Assembly (NCBI RefSeq): GCF_002251365.1
Contig: NZ_NPJH01000082.1
Location: forward strand, 1-64,000
DNA from: Prevotella sp. P3-122
GTDB lineage: Bacteria; Bacteroidota; Bacteroidia; Bacteroidales; Bacteroidaceae
Reading direction: 5' to 3'
DNA: 64,000 nt
The stretch's first letter is position 1, and each line of letters starts with the position of its first letter. This document shows, in pieces, positions 41,377 through 50,497 of the stretch. Below the pieces are notes generated by a model. The model was given only the letters and a program-made list of their open reading frames with translations. It was not told where the DNA came from and ran no database searches. The translations under genes were made by a program, and so were the position numbers.

Positions 41377-43368
41377 TTAGATCAGAAAAAGCAGAATTAA
41401 TGTCAAGGCAACAGTACCGGTGATGAACCATACTGCGTATGAGCGTACGTCTCCGCTCTGCCATGGGCGTATGGTCTCTCCAAGCTCATTGGTGCTCCAT
41501 GCCATGAAGTTGAACGTACCGTCGATGCAGTGGCGGTCGAACCATGCTATTGGCGTAGAGAGGCAACGGAAGATGAACTTGTGAGTGATGAACATGTAAA
41601 CCTCGTCCATATAGAAGCGCTTGTATGCCGCACGGTGCAGACGTGGCATCATGCTGTACATCTTGTCGGCAACAGGCTGTTTCTCACCTTTATAAATATA
41701 TGTGGCGAGACAGATGCTGATGATAGCTATCACGGTGCTGGTTGCAGCAACCTGTAGGTCGAAGTGGATGGTATAGTCCTGACCGTTGGCTGTAACGAAG
41801 CTACCGAAGCTGCCACCCCAACCGCAGAAGCCTGCAAGAGTGGTATAGATACCTACACCTACTGTGATGACGCAGAGTACGATGAGAGGTACCGTCATGG
41901 TAAGAGGTGCCTCATGCGGAGTATGATGTGCATGGAGCTCCTTGTTCTCTGTACCCCAGAATATGCCGTAATACAGACGGAACATGTAGAATGCCGTCAT
42001 GGCAGCGACGCCAGTCATAATCCAACCTACCACTGGGCTGTATTCGAAGCAGGCAGTGATAATCTCATCCTTTGAGCTGAAACCGGAGAAGAAAGGAATA
42101 CCGGCAATGGCAAGGCAGGAGATGAGGAAGGTGATATGAGTGACAGGCATGTACTTACGCAGGCCTCCCATAGCCGACATCTCGTTGGAGTGTACTGCGT
42201 GGATGATACATCCGGCACCAAGGAAGAGGCAAGCCTTGAACATAGCGTGTGTGAACAGGTGGAACATGGAAGCCATGTAGCCGAGCGAGCCATGAGCATC
42301 GATAACCTCATGGTGTCCAGGCAGGCAAACGCCAAGTGCAACCATCATAAAGGCAATCTGCGAGATTGTCGAGAATGCGAGCACACGCTTAATGTCGCTC
42401 TGTGCACAGGCAACGGCTGCTGCATAGAAAGCGGTGAATACGCCTATCCACACGATGATGCTCATCTGACCGGGAGCATACTCTATCCACAGAGGGAAGA
42501 GACGTGCTATCTGGAACACACCGGCAACAACCATGGTAGCGGCATGGATGAGCGCACTGACAGGTGTAGGACCCTCCATGGCATCGGGAAGCCAAATGTG
42601 CAATGGGAACATGGCTGACTTACCAGCTCCACCAATGAACATCAGCACAAGGGCTGTAGGCAGTATAAAGCCACCAGCAGCAACGGCCTTGGCAGCATCG
42701 GCAGCTATGAATGGCACTGCACCGTCGGCAAGCTGCAGGTTGTTGACGAACGAGAAGCTGAACGACTCTGTGTAGAAACCAAAGATAAGAATACCGATGA
42801 GGAAGAACAAGTCGGCAAAACGGGTAACGATGAAAGCCTTCTTGGAAGCGGCCACTGCGGCATGCAGCGGATAATAGAATCCGATGAGAAGGTATGAGCT
42901 AACACCCACAAGCTCCCAGAAGAGATACATCTGGAAGATGTTTGTTGCCACAACAAGTCCAAGCATGGACATTGTGAAGAGCGACAGGAAGGCGTAGTAG
43001 CGCTGGAAACCCTTCTCTCCATGCATGTAGCCAAACGAGTAGATGTGTACCATGAGACTCACGGTAGAGATGACAATGAGCATCATCACCGATATAGGGT
43101 CGAGCATGATACCGAGATCGAAGTTCAATGCTCCGAAGTGCATCCAGTTGAAGTTGAAAGGCACAACGGTAGCATAAGCTCCGTCAGCGCAACGGTCAGC
43201 AGTAAAATATCCAAATGCCGTCACGTAGGACAGAATGGTGACAATACCCAGCGATGTGGTACCGATGAGTCCGGCCACCTTATGTGACATCTTCATGCCC
43301 CACAATCCCAGAATGATGAAGGAGAGCATGGGCAGAAGAATAATCAGAAATGCATAACTGTAATCCAT
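41377..43368 (-). CDS. nuoL: Respiratory complex I subunit NuoL
   Basis: A 663-aa antiporter-like subunit, somewhat above the typical 610-620 aa. FWELVGVSSYLLIGFY has the conserved Glu; FPLHIWLPDAMEGPTPVSAL and VLAFSTISQIAFMMVALG are the usual channel segments. The C-terminal extra helices that form the long lateral arm (residues 500-663) are present. Start at 43368, 7 bp after the nuoK stop. Confidence 0.95.
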   Translation of the reverse strand: MDYSYAFLIILLPMLSFIILGLWGMKMSHKVAGLIGTTSLGIVTILSYVTAFGYFTADRCADGAYATVVPFNFNWMHFGALNFDLGIMLDPISVMMLIVISTVSLMVHIYSFGYMHGEKGFQRYYAFLSLFTMSMLGLVVATNIFQMYLFWELVGVSSYLLIGFYYPLHAAVAASKKAFIVTRFADLFFLIGILIFGFYTESFSFSFVNNLQLADGAVPFIAADAAKAVAAGGFILPTALVLMFIGGAGKSAMFPLHIWLPDAMEGPTPVSALIHAATMVVAGVFQIARLFPLWIEYAPGQMSIIVWIGVFTAFYAAAVACAQSDIKRVLAFSTISQIAFMMVALGVCLPGHHEVIDAHGSLGYMASMFHLFTHAMFKACLFLGAGCIIHAVHSNEMSAMGGLRKYMPVTHITFLISCLAIAGIPFFSGFSSKDEIITACFEYSPVVGWIMTGVAAMTAFYMFRLYYGIFWGTENKELHAHHTPHEAPLTMTVPLIVLCVITVGVGIYTTLAGFCGWGGSFGSFVTANGQDYTIHFDLQVAATSTVIAIISICLATYIYKGEKQPVADKMYSMMPRLHRAAYKRFYMDEVYMFITHKFIFRCLSTPIAWFDRHCIDGTFNFMAWSTNELGETIRPWQSGDVRSYAVWFITGTVALTLILLFLI

Positions 43369-43374
43369 AGTCTT

Positions 43375-43683
43375 TTAAAGTTTCATGTTATTGATATTTT
43401 CCACTTTATCAGTAAAGAAATTCTCATAGACATTGATGATAATGGCTATGGCCACAGCAGTCTCGGCAGCACTCACACCAATAGAGAACAGGGTGAAGAA
43501 GAAGCCGTCAAGCTGTCCAGGGTAAAGGAACCTGTTGAAAATTGCAAAGTTCAGGTCGGCAGCATTAAGTACCAGCTCGACAGAAATCAACATTGCAATC
43601 AGGTTGCGTCGGGTCACGAAACCGAAGACACCGATAAAGAAAAGCAGTGCGCTAAGCACCAGCAAACACCAAACGGGAATCAT
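43375..43683 (-). CDS. nuoK: Respiratory complex I subunit NuoK
   Basis: A 102-aa three-helix membrane subunit. The conserved Glu pair lies in ISVELVLNAADLNF (helix 2) and AAETAVAIAIIINVY (helix 3), part of the coupling path. Its ATG overlaps the nuoJ stop as ATGA. Confidence 0.95.
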   Translation of the reverse strand: MIPVWCLLVLSALLFFIGVFGFVTRRNLIAMLISVELVLNAADLNFAIFNRFLYPGQLDGFFFTLFSIGVSAAETAVAIAIIINVYENFFTDKVENINNMKL

Positions 43684-44195
43684 TCGTCATCTCCTTTCTT
43701 TCCAATTAAAGTACCACCAATGATGCAAGCGAGGAGGAAGAGGGATATGAACTCGAATGGGAGAACGTAGCCGTCGACACCCGAAGAGAGCAACTGTGTA
43801 CCGATTTTCTCTATTGGCACCTCACCATTGCTTGCGTAATTCTCTATAAAATTGTTCTTGACAAAGATTGTTATCACTGTCACCGCACCTGCTACCGCGA
43901 TGAAGGCTCCCTGCCATATGCGTGAGCCTTTCACACGTTCAACCATTCCTTGAAGCGTGCGCTTGGAAAGTAGTTGAATAGCAAAGATATACATGATGGT
44001 TATACCACCTGCATAGATACTAATCTGCGCAGCTCCGAGGAATGTATAGTCGAGCAGGAAATAGATGCCCGCTACACCGAAGAGCACAAACAGCAGGAAT
44101 GTTGCGGCGCGCATGATGCTTTTTGTCATAACGCACATCACAGCTGAACCAAGAATGATAACAGCCAAGATGCAGAACATTACTAAATTTGCCAT
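43680..44195 (-). CDS. nuoJ: Respiratory complex I subunit NuoJ
   Basis: A 171-aa five-helix membrane subunit. FLLVFLFGVAGIYFLLDYTF-type helix 2 and the Gly/Tyr-rich helix 3 (AAQISIYAGGITIMYIFA), which contains the coupling pi-bulge, are both visible. It is coupled to nuoK by an ATGA overlap. Confidence 0.93.
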   Translation of the reverse strand: MANLVMFCILAVIILGSAVMCVMTKSIMRAATFLLFVLFGVAGIYFLLDYTFLGAAQISIYAGGITIMYIFAIQLLSKRTLQGMVERVKGSRIWQGAFIAVAGAVTVITIFVKNNFIENYASNGEVPIEKIGTQLLSSGVDGYVLPFEFISLFLLACIIGGTLIGKKGDDE

Positions 44196-44204
44196 AATCT
44201 GTTA

Positions 44205-44738
44205 TTACTTGGTTTTAGTGTTAAACTTACCGATAGTGATTGGTGCGCCTCCGTCAAGAAGTCCTGGAAGCGAGCCTCCCTCGTAAACCTCCTTGTCGAG
44301 GTGCAATACCAGCTTGTTGCGGTCGAAGACAGCATTCTCGAAGTCGTTTGTAAACTCAATAGCTCCGAAGTTGCAGGCATTAACGCACAGCTGGCAGAAC
44401 ATGCAGTCACCAAGGTCGTACTGATAGTCATCAAGTTTCTTCTTCTTGCGGCCAGTCTCAGGGTCTTCCTCCATGTGCGCAACAATCTTGATGGTGCCGT
44501 TAGGGCAAGCCTTTTCGCACAACGTGCAGGCCGTACACTTGTAGCTGTTGTCGTCGTTACGCTTGAAGACAAGGCGTCCGCGGTGGCGTGCGGCGACATG
44601 CAGCGTGGTCTTGCGGTTCTCGGGATACTGCTCCGTGCTCTTCGGCGTGAAGTATTCCTTCAGCGTGGTCTTCATTCCCACAGCGAGAGTCTTGATAGCA
44701 GCACCAACCTCACCGAAATATGATTGTAAATTTTCCAT
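44205..44738 (-). CDS. nuoI: Respiratory complex I subunit NuoI (4Fe-4S ferredoxin-like)
   Basis: About 177 aa, on the cytoplasmic side of the complex. Two 4Fe-4S motifs, CTACTLCEKACPNGTI and CMFCQLCVNACNFGAI, bind the N6a and N6b centres. The ATG at 44738 is preferred over a GTG at 44759. Residues after the motifs extend about 60 aa, longer than usual. With no NuoEFG, electrons must reach these clusters from another donor. Confidence 0.93.
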   Translation of the reverse strand: MENLQSYFGEVGAAIKTLAVGMKTTLKEYFTPKSTEQYPENRKTTLHVAARHRGRLVFKRNDDNSYKCTACTLCEKACPNGTIKIVAHMEEDPETGRKKKKLDDYQYDLGDCMFCQLCVNACNFGAIEFTNDFENAVFDRNKLVLHLDKEVYEGGSLPGLLDGGAPITIGKFNTKTK

Positions 44739-44765
44739 TTCTATGTCGAAATAAATCACTAATAG

Positions 44766-45851
44766 TTAAAATGTCAGTCCCAAAGATACGCATACCGTTG
44801 TGAGCACCAGCACGCAGAGCATGAAAGGCATGATGTATTTCCACTCAAGCGCAAGTATCTGGTCTACACGCAGACGTGGGAATGTCCAGCGTACCCACAT
44901 GAGGAGCCATACTATAAAGAATGTCTTTGCGAAGAACCATACAAAGCCGGGGATGAGATTCATGATATTGTCGAAAGCCTCAACACCGATGTTCAATGGT
45001 GCCCATCCGCCAAGGAACACTCCGCTGGCGATACCAGATATCACGAAGAGATTAAGGTACTCAGCCAGATAGTAGAAGCCGAAGCCCATACCGGAGTACT
45101 CCGTATGGTAACCGGCAGTAAGCTCACTCTCAGCCTCGGCAAGGTCGAACGGGCCACGGTTGGCCTCGGCATTGCCAGCCACAAGGAACGCCAGGAACGC
45201 CAGCAAGGCAGGAATATGTCCCTGAACGATGAGCCACTTCCATGGTCCAGTCTGTGCACCCACTATCTCACTCATCTGCATGGAGCCTGTGATGATTACG
45301 GCACAAATGAGGCAGAGGCACAGAGACATCTCGTATGAAATCATCTGCAGTGCACCACGCATAGCGGAAACTACAGAGTACTTGTTGTTGGAGCCCCAAC
45401 CAGCAAGGAACACGCCAACAACGCCAATGGTGCTGATGGCGGTGATGAGGAACACGCCGACATTGAAGTCGAGCACATGCATGCCCTTGTTCCATGGCAG
45501 GAAGGAGAATGTACCCACTGATGCCACGATAACGAAGAACGGTGCGAGGAAATAGAGCAGCTTGTCAGACTTGTCGACAGCGAAGATCTCCTTGATGAGC
45601 ATCTTGAGCACGTCTGCAAAGACTTGAAGCGTACCCCACGGACCTACGCGAACCGGGCCGATACGGCACTGGAAGTATGCACAGACCTTACGCTCCATGA
45701 AGATGAGGACAATGGCTATGAGGGCATAGGCAACAAGGATGCCAAGACCCACCAGTACGCACTCTATCAGGATGGTCAGAAAGTCACCCAGCCCCAAAGT
45801 CTGTCGCAACAAGCAGTCAATCCAATTAGAAACTATACTGAAATCAAACAT
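44766..45851 (-). CDS. nuoH: Respiratory complex I subunit NuoH
   Basis: A 361-aa subunit with eight helices at the quinone-binding site. MERKVCAYFQCRIGPVRVGPWG is the conserved loop 1 with its Glu and Arg residues; NRGPFDLAEAESELTAGYHTEYSG is the acidic loop that helps couple quinone reduction to proton pumping. Good full-length match. Confidence 0.95.
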   Translation of the reverse strand: MFDFSIVSNWIDCLLRQTLGLGDFLTILIECVLVGLGILVAYALIAIVLIFMERKVCAYFQCRIGPVRVGPWGTLQVFADVLKMLIKEIFAVDKSDKLLYFLAPFFVIVASVGTFSFLPWNKGMHVLDFNVGVFLITAISTIGVVGVFLAGWGSNNKYSVVSAMRGALQMISYEMSLCLCLICAVIITGSMQMSEIVGAQTGPWKWLIVQGHIPALLAFLAFLVAGNAEANRGPFDLAEAESELTAGYHTEYSGMGFGFYYLAEYLNLFVISGIASGVFLGGWAPLNIGVEAFDNIMNLIPGFVWFFAKTFFIVWLLMWVRWTFPRLRVDQILALEWKYIMPFMLCVLVLTTVCVSLGLTF

Positions 45852-45894
45852 TTGTTCAATTCTTTATTAAATGGTTATAATAATCTGTTATCGC

Positions 45895-47460
45895 TTAACG
45901 GTCGATGTCTGGAATGACAAAGTCGAGAGCTGCACCGACGGTAATAAGGTCTGCAATCTTTGAGCCACGAAGCATCTCGTCCATGGCCGCAACGTGATTG
46001 AGTCCCATAGGACGGAACTTCAGACGATAAGGACTCTTGTCGCCACGGCTGTCGAGATATACGCCAATCTCTCCACGTGAGCCTTCGCATGAGAAGTACC
46101 ACTGTCCCTCAGGCAGCTTGATGATAGGCTTCTGCTTGATGAAGAAGTCACCCTCAGGAATATTGTCGATTAGCTGCTCGATGATGTTCAGGCTCTGGTA
46201 AATCTCGTCGATACGGTTGAGGTAGCGTCCCATGCTGTCGCAGGTGTTGCGCGTAACCTCCTTGAAGTCCACCTTGTCATACATGGCATACGGATGGTTC
46301 TTGCGAACATCGTTGTTCCATCCGCTGGCACGTCCGGAGCATCCTGTGACACCATAGCTGATGATGTTCTTCTTGTCCATCGTGCCCACACCCTCGAAAC
46401 GGTTATGGGTGATAACATTGTCACCGAACACATCCATATACTCCTGTACCATAGGTCTAAGGTAAGCGATAAGGTCCTTAACATTCTTCACGAAGTTTGG
46501 ATCGATATCATCCTGAAGACCTCCGATGCGATAGTAGTTCTGAATGAGTCGTCCGCCTGTAGTCTCTTCCATGACGTTGAGCACATGCTCACGGTCGCGC
46601 ATGGAGTAGAGGAATGCCGTAAGGGCACCAAGGTCCTGTGCGCAGCATCCAAGGTAGAGCAGGTGCGAGTCAATACGCTGCAGCTCGTCCATAATGGTAC
46701 GCACGTACTTGATGCGGTCAGTGAGCTCGACACCAAGAGCCTCCTCTATGACACCCACGAGTGCATGACGGTTCATCATTGCGCTGAGGTAGTCCATACG
46801 ATCGGTGAGTGCAAGAGTCTGTGGATAAGTATACGACTCACACATCTTCTCTATACCACGGTGAATATATCCGAGATGAGGGTATATGCGGCGGATGGTC
46901 TCACCGTCGAGTACAGTCTGCAGGCGAAGCACACCGTGAGTAGAGGGGTGCTGGGGACCGATGTTAACAACAAAGTCCTCCTCGCCGAAGAGCAAGTTCT
47001 TCTTTGCGGTGAGCTTGCCATTGCCATCGAGCGAGTACTCGCAGCCATAGTCTGCCTCCACGTCATCCTCTGTGGTATACACATTGTCTGCAAAATTGTA
47101 GTTCTTGCGGAGCGGATAGCCCTTGAAGTCGTTCCTCAGATACAGCCTGCGCATATCGCGGTGTCCCAGGAACTTGATGCCCAAGAAGTCGTAGACCTCA
47201 CGTTCAAGTATCTCGCTAATCTTCCACAAATGCATTGTTGTCGGCAACACGTGGTCGTCACCAGCGGTCTTGGCAATCTGCTTTACACTGACGCGCTCGT
47301 GCGTCTCAGTGTTTTCAAGAATGTAGACACATCCGAGTCCTTCCTCTCCGAAGTCCTCGCCTACTATAGTAACAAGGTAGTCGAAATGTTTCTCATTCTT
47401 CAACTTTGTCATACCTTCGACAAAGCTGTCATAACCGAATTCTATGTTTTCTAACTTCAT
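45895..47460 (-). CDS. nuoCD: Fused complex I subunit NuoCD
   Basis: A 521-aa fusion. Residues 1-130 are NuoC-like (EREVYDFLGIKFLGHRDMRRLYL); residues 155-521 are NuoD-like, with NIGPQHPSTHGVLR, HRGIEKMCESYTYPQ, HALVGVIEEALG and the C-terminal GGVD/IDR-end typical of the 49-kDa subunit (PDIDR). The quinone-site His is in QHPSTHG. The fusion is common in Bacteroidetes and some Proteobacteria. Confidence 0.95.
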   Translation of the reverse strand: MKLENIEFGYDSFVEGMTKLKNEKHFDYLVTIVGEDFGEEGLGCVYILENTETHERVSVKQIAKTAGDDHVLPTTMHLWKISEILEREVYDFLGIKFLGHRDMRRLYLRNDFKGYPLRKNYNFADNVYTTEDDVEADYGCEYSLDGNGKLTAKKNLLFGEEDFVVNIGPQHPSTHGVLRLQTVLDGETIRRIYPHLGYIHRGIEKMCESYTYPQTLALTDRMDYLSAMMNRHALVGVIEEALGVELTDRIKYVRTIMDELQRIDSHLLYLGCCAQDLGALTAFLYSMRDREHVLNVMEETTGGRLIQNYYRIGGLQDDIDPNFVKNVKDLIAYLRPMVQEYMDVFGDNVITHNRFEGVGTMDKKNIISYGVTGCSGRASGWNNDVRKNHPYAMYDKVDFKEVTRNTCDSMGRYLNRIDEIYQSLNIIEQLIDNIPEGDFFIKQKPIIKLPEGQWYFSCEGSRGEIGVYLDSRGDKSPYRLKFRPMGLNHVAAMDEMLRGSKIADLITVGAALDFVIPDIDR

Positions 47461-47468
47461 TGTCTACC

Positions 47469-48341
47469 TTATTTATTATTATTAGAGTCAGTAGTTTTCT
47501 TCTCTTCTGCCTTCAGCTTGTCGAGTTGCTTACCGAGCTTCTCAACCTCCTCCTTGGTAGGTGCCTTGTCAACGACAATGGGTTCCTTCTTCTGAGCAGC
47601 AGGCTGGGCAGCAGCGGCAGGCTTGGCAGCAGCAGGCTTTGGTGCGGCAGGTTTCGGAGCTGCAGGTATATAAGATGCGGCTCTCTGCTTCTTGGTCTCC
47701 TCAACAGATATGCCGAGCTTCTCCTGGAATATGAGTTCCTCGTTGCTCTTGCCGAGCAGTCTCTCGTCGGCATCCTGCTTGTGGTTGGCTCCTCCGAAGA
47801 ATTTCTCAACCTTAACCTTGCGCTGAAGCTGCATCATACCGTAGAGTATGGCCTCCGGACGCGGTGGGCAGCCAGGGATGTAGACATCAACGGGGATAAT
47901 CTCATCAATGCCTTTAACGACATGATAGCTTCCCTTGAAAGGACCGCCAGAGATGGCGCATCCGCCAACTGCGACTACATACTTAGGCTCGGCCATTTCG
48001 TCGTAGAGACGTTTCAGCGCTGGAGCCATCTTGTTGGTGATGGTACCAGCACACATGATAAGATCTGCCTGACGTGGAGAGTTACGCGTTACCTCGAATC
48101 CGAAACGCGAGAAGTCATAACGTGCGCAACCTACAGCCATGAACTCGATGCCGCAGCATGAGGTTGCAAAAGTGAGCGACCAGAGCGAGTTGCTTCGGCC
48201 CCAGTTGATTAGCTGGTCAAGATTTCCCAATACGAGGTTCACACCTCCGTCATTGAGGTCATTAGCCATCTGCTCAAGCGTCTCATTGTCTTTCCATTCA
48301 TCATAAGGAAAGGCCTTGATTTTTGGCTTTCTTACTTCCAT
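47469..48341 (-). CDS. nuoB: Respiratory complex I subunit NuoB with extended C-terminus
   Basis: About 290 aa, against the normal 160-220. The core (about 30-175) holds all four Cys ligands of cluster N2: TSCCGIEF, VGGCAISGG and YIPGCPPRPE. After about residue 190 there is an Ala/Pro/Lys-rich linker (PKPAAPKPAAAKPAAAAQP) and an acidic-basic helix (PTKEEVEKLGKQLDKLKAE) not part of the usual subunit. The ATG at 48341 overlaps the nuoA end (ATGGAAGTAA); an in-frame start at 48362 lies inside nuoA. Confidence 0.93.
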   Translation of the reverse strand: MEVRKPKIKAFPYDEWKDNETLEQMANDLNDGGVNLVLGNLDQLINWGRSNSLWSLTFATSCCGIEFMAVGCARYDFSRFGFEVTRNSPRQADLIMCAGTITNKMAPALKRLYDEMAEPKYVVAVGGCAISGGPFKGSYHVVKGIDEIIPVDVYIPGCPPRPEAILYGMMQLQRKVKVEKFFGGANHKQDADERLLGKSNEELIFQEKLGISVEETKKQRAASYIPAAPKPAAPKPAAAKPAAAAQPAAQKKEPIVVDKAPTKEEVEKLGKQLDKLKAEEKKTTDSNNNK

Positions 48342-48682
48342 TCCAACACTCCTTTCCGCCAAGCGTATGCCAGGCCAAATATTAATACCAGCAGGAAGAA
48401 TGCAACACTAACAAGGGCTGCTATTCCCAACTGCTTTACAACGACTGCCCACGGATATAGGAACACAGTCTCGATGTCGAATACCAGGAAAAGGATGGCA
48501 AAGAGGTAGTAACCGACATTCACTGGCAACCATGAGGAGCCGCGGGTCGGTACACCACACTCAAAAGGCTGACCCTTTACCGGATTGTACGAGCGTGGAC
48601 CAATCAGCTTGGCGATGACGTAAGCGCCAACCACCAGCACGACAGCCGTCAACAATACGGTGACTAATAAATAGAAATACAT
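48332..48682 (-). CDS. nuoA: Respiratory complex I subunit NuoA
   Basis: A 116-aa three-helix membrane subunit and first gene of the operon. FECGVPTRGSSW is the conserved quinone-site loop, and LFLVFDIETVFLYPWAV is the strongly conserved helix 2 with its acidic pair. It overlaps nuoB. The promoter lies 60 bp upstream. Confidence 0.95.
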   Translation of the reverse strand: MYFYLLVTVLLTAVVLVVGAYVIAKLIGPRSYNPVKGQPFECGVPTRGSSWLPVNVGYYLFAILFLVFDIETVFLYPWAVVVKQLGIAALVSVAFFLLVLIFGLAYAWRKGVLEWK

Positions 48683-48743
48683 AAAAATATAACGTTTTTA
48701 GAAAATTTTCCTTAGGCACAAGGCCGATTGTTTTAAACATCTG

Positions 48744-48751
48744 CAAAGTTA
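48744..48751 (-). promoter_or_regulatory. -7 promoter element of the nuo operon
   Basis: The minus strand reads TAACTTTG, matching TAnnTTTG, about 62 nt before the nuoA ATG. No clear -33 box was seen. Confidence 0.5.
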
Positions 48752-48983
48752 CAAATAATTTTGGAATAAACCCTAATTATATTGAAAAAAAGTTCTCATT
48801 AATTCAACGAGTACCGAATGTCAGATAACAAAGAGGCTTAAAACTATTGTTCAAACTAAGTGAAACTAATGTTTCAAGGTGGGTTCTATTAATTCGCTTT
48901 GTCAGATTTTGGATTTATTATCGAGGATAAATTGTAGTTGAAGAGGGAGTGTGTATTTCGGGAGAGGATGGGACTCCTAAATG

Positions 48984-49137
48984 AAAGCAATGCTTTGCGT
49001 AGGCAAATGCAAAGCTTTGCGTGGACGGATGCAATGCTTTGCGTAGGCAAATGCAAAGCTTTGCGTGGGCAGATGCAAAGCTTTGCGAGAGCGGATGCAA
49101 AGCTTTGCGGGAACGGATGCAAAGCTTTGCGTCTTAG
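48984..49137. repeat. 22-bp tandem repeat, seven units, with palindromic core
   Basis: Units begin at 48984, 49006, 49028, 49050, 49072, 49094 and 49116. Each has the form gATGCAAAGCTTTGCG plus six variable bases; most contain the perfect 12-bp palindrome GCAAAGCTTTGC, while two carry GCAATGCTTTGC. The period does not divide by three. The rest of the 48752-49556 gap shows no supported gene. Confidence 0.85.
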
Positions 49138-49556
49138 ATGGGCAAAACTGGCACGGAAATTCTCAGTCCTATTCTGGATAAGAGTAAATGGTGGAAAGAC
49201 TCACCTGACGGCTACAGTAGTCCCCAGGAAATTTCTGCCGATCTCTCTAAATGTCGGATTAAGCAAAAAGTGTGGAGCCTTTATAGGGCAAAGACTCCAC
49301 AAGCCAACCCTCCAAAGCCACTTTGGGGCATATAGAGAACTGACTTTTTCCTGTCCTCATCTGATTACCTTGCCACAACAGGCATCATGTTGGCGAGAGG
49401 CAGGAATATCTATTCTAAAAAAACAAAGATCTGACTATTAAAAGACAATTAGCTATCCGTTTGCAAATATAGAAAAAAGCCTGAATAGCTCAATAATCCT
49501 TTAAGTAGAATTAACATATTGAACACAAAAAAGCCCAAAGTATTCTAATGACAATA

Positions 49557-50411
49557 TTAGAAATAATAATTTATGAGACCATCAAGAGGGGATTTCTTTA
49601 TTGTTCCAATCTTATATTGTTCAATATCAGCGGCCTTACGAAGCTGAAATTCAAAAGCGTTGGCCACGCCTCCGATAAAGCTTACTGACAAATCCTTTCT
49701 CTGGTACGGAGCGATATTAAGACGGAAAAAAGAACAAAAATTCTCCACAACCATCATTTCCAACTCTGACTTTTCATTTACATATTTACTAATAAAAGGA
49801 ACTATTGAAGCAAGAAACCTATTGGCCATGGGTTGTCTGTATATACGATCGATAACGCCAGCATAGTCAAGGCTTACCCAAGCAAGGAATTCATCACGCA
49901 AGTCTGCGCTCAGCCATCCCTTGAAAATACCATTTAGGAAAGAACGGCCAAGCACCGCACCACTACCCTCGTCACCAAGAATATAACCCAGCGGCGGAGT
50001 GTTGGATGCTATACCGTTGCCATCATACAGACACGAGTTGGCACCTGTTCCGAGAATGCAGGCTATGCCCGCAGTCTTGCCAAAGAGCGCCCTTGCAGCA
50101 CCCAGCAGGTCGTTGTAAACCTCGAATGTAACTCCACAGGCTGCCAGCTCATCATTGAGTAACGACCTTAGCAACAGGGCTTTAGACTCAGTACATCCGC
50201 TGCCATAGAAAAAGCCTTCTGTTTTATCCTTGCCAATTAATGCATTGAAAAAAACAGGACTACATAATTCGTCATGGATAATCCGCCGTATCGTTTCCTC
50301 TGTCTGATGAAAGGGGTTAATACCTTGAGTTTGTATGGTGGCCACCACCCTACCCTCCTCGCACAGGCACCAGTCGGTCTTAGTGCTTCCGCTATCTGCT
50401 ATTATTGTCAT
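49557..50411 (-). CDS. BadF/BadG/BcrA/BcrD-family ATPase (N-acetylglucosamine-kinase-like)
   Basis: A 284-aa sugar-kinase-fold ATPase. IADSGSTKTDWCL is the phosphate-1 loop; NDLLGAARALFG and ILGTGANSCLYDGNGI are the phosphate-2 region; LGDEGSGAVLGR is the usual family signature. The closest functional members phosphorylate N-acetylglucosamine or glucosamine, which would fit amino-sugar recycling. No transporter or deacetylase neighbours. It stands alone, diverging from the MscS gene. Confidence 0.85.
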   Translation of the reverse strand: MTIIADSGSTKTDWCLCEEGRVVATIQTQGINPFHQTEETIRRIIHDELCSPVFFNALIGKDKTEGFFYGSGCTESKALLLRSLLNDELAACGVTFEVYNDLLGAARALFGKTAGIACILGTGANSCLYDGNGIASNTPPLGYILGDEGSGAVLGRSFLNGIFKGWLSADLRDEFLAWVSLDYAGVIDRIYRQPMANRFLASIVPFISKYVNEKSELEMMVVENFCSFFRLNIAPYQRKDLSVSFIGGVANAFEFQLRKAADIEQYKIGTIKKSPLDGLINYYF

Positions 50412-50470
50412 TTCTTCTTTTTTGTGTGCAAAAATAAGGAATTAATTCCTAATATATCATCGAAATTCAT

Positions 50471-50478
50471 TAATTTTG
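50471..50478 (+). promoter_or_regulatory. -7 promoter element of the MscS-like gene
   Basis: TAATTTTG lies 19 nt before the chosen ATG at 50498. Confidence 0.45.
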
Positions 50479-50497
50479 CATTCAATTATTGAATAAA

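Noticed and set aside
46294..47454. 386-codon open frame on the plus strand
   Set aside because: Shadow of nuoCD on the other strand.
48984..49137. CRISPR-like appearance of the 22-bp repeats
   Set aside because: No unique spacers of 25-40 bp separate the repeats; only six variable bases per unit; no cas genes.
48938..49441. Open frames of 167 codons (+) and 77 codons (-) across the 22-bp repeat block
   Set aside because: The repeat length is not a multiple of three, both strands are open, the product is a mix of repeat translations, and the downstream part shows no family. Treated as noncoding repeat DNA.
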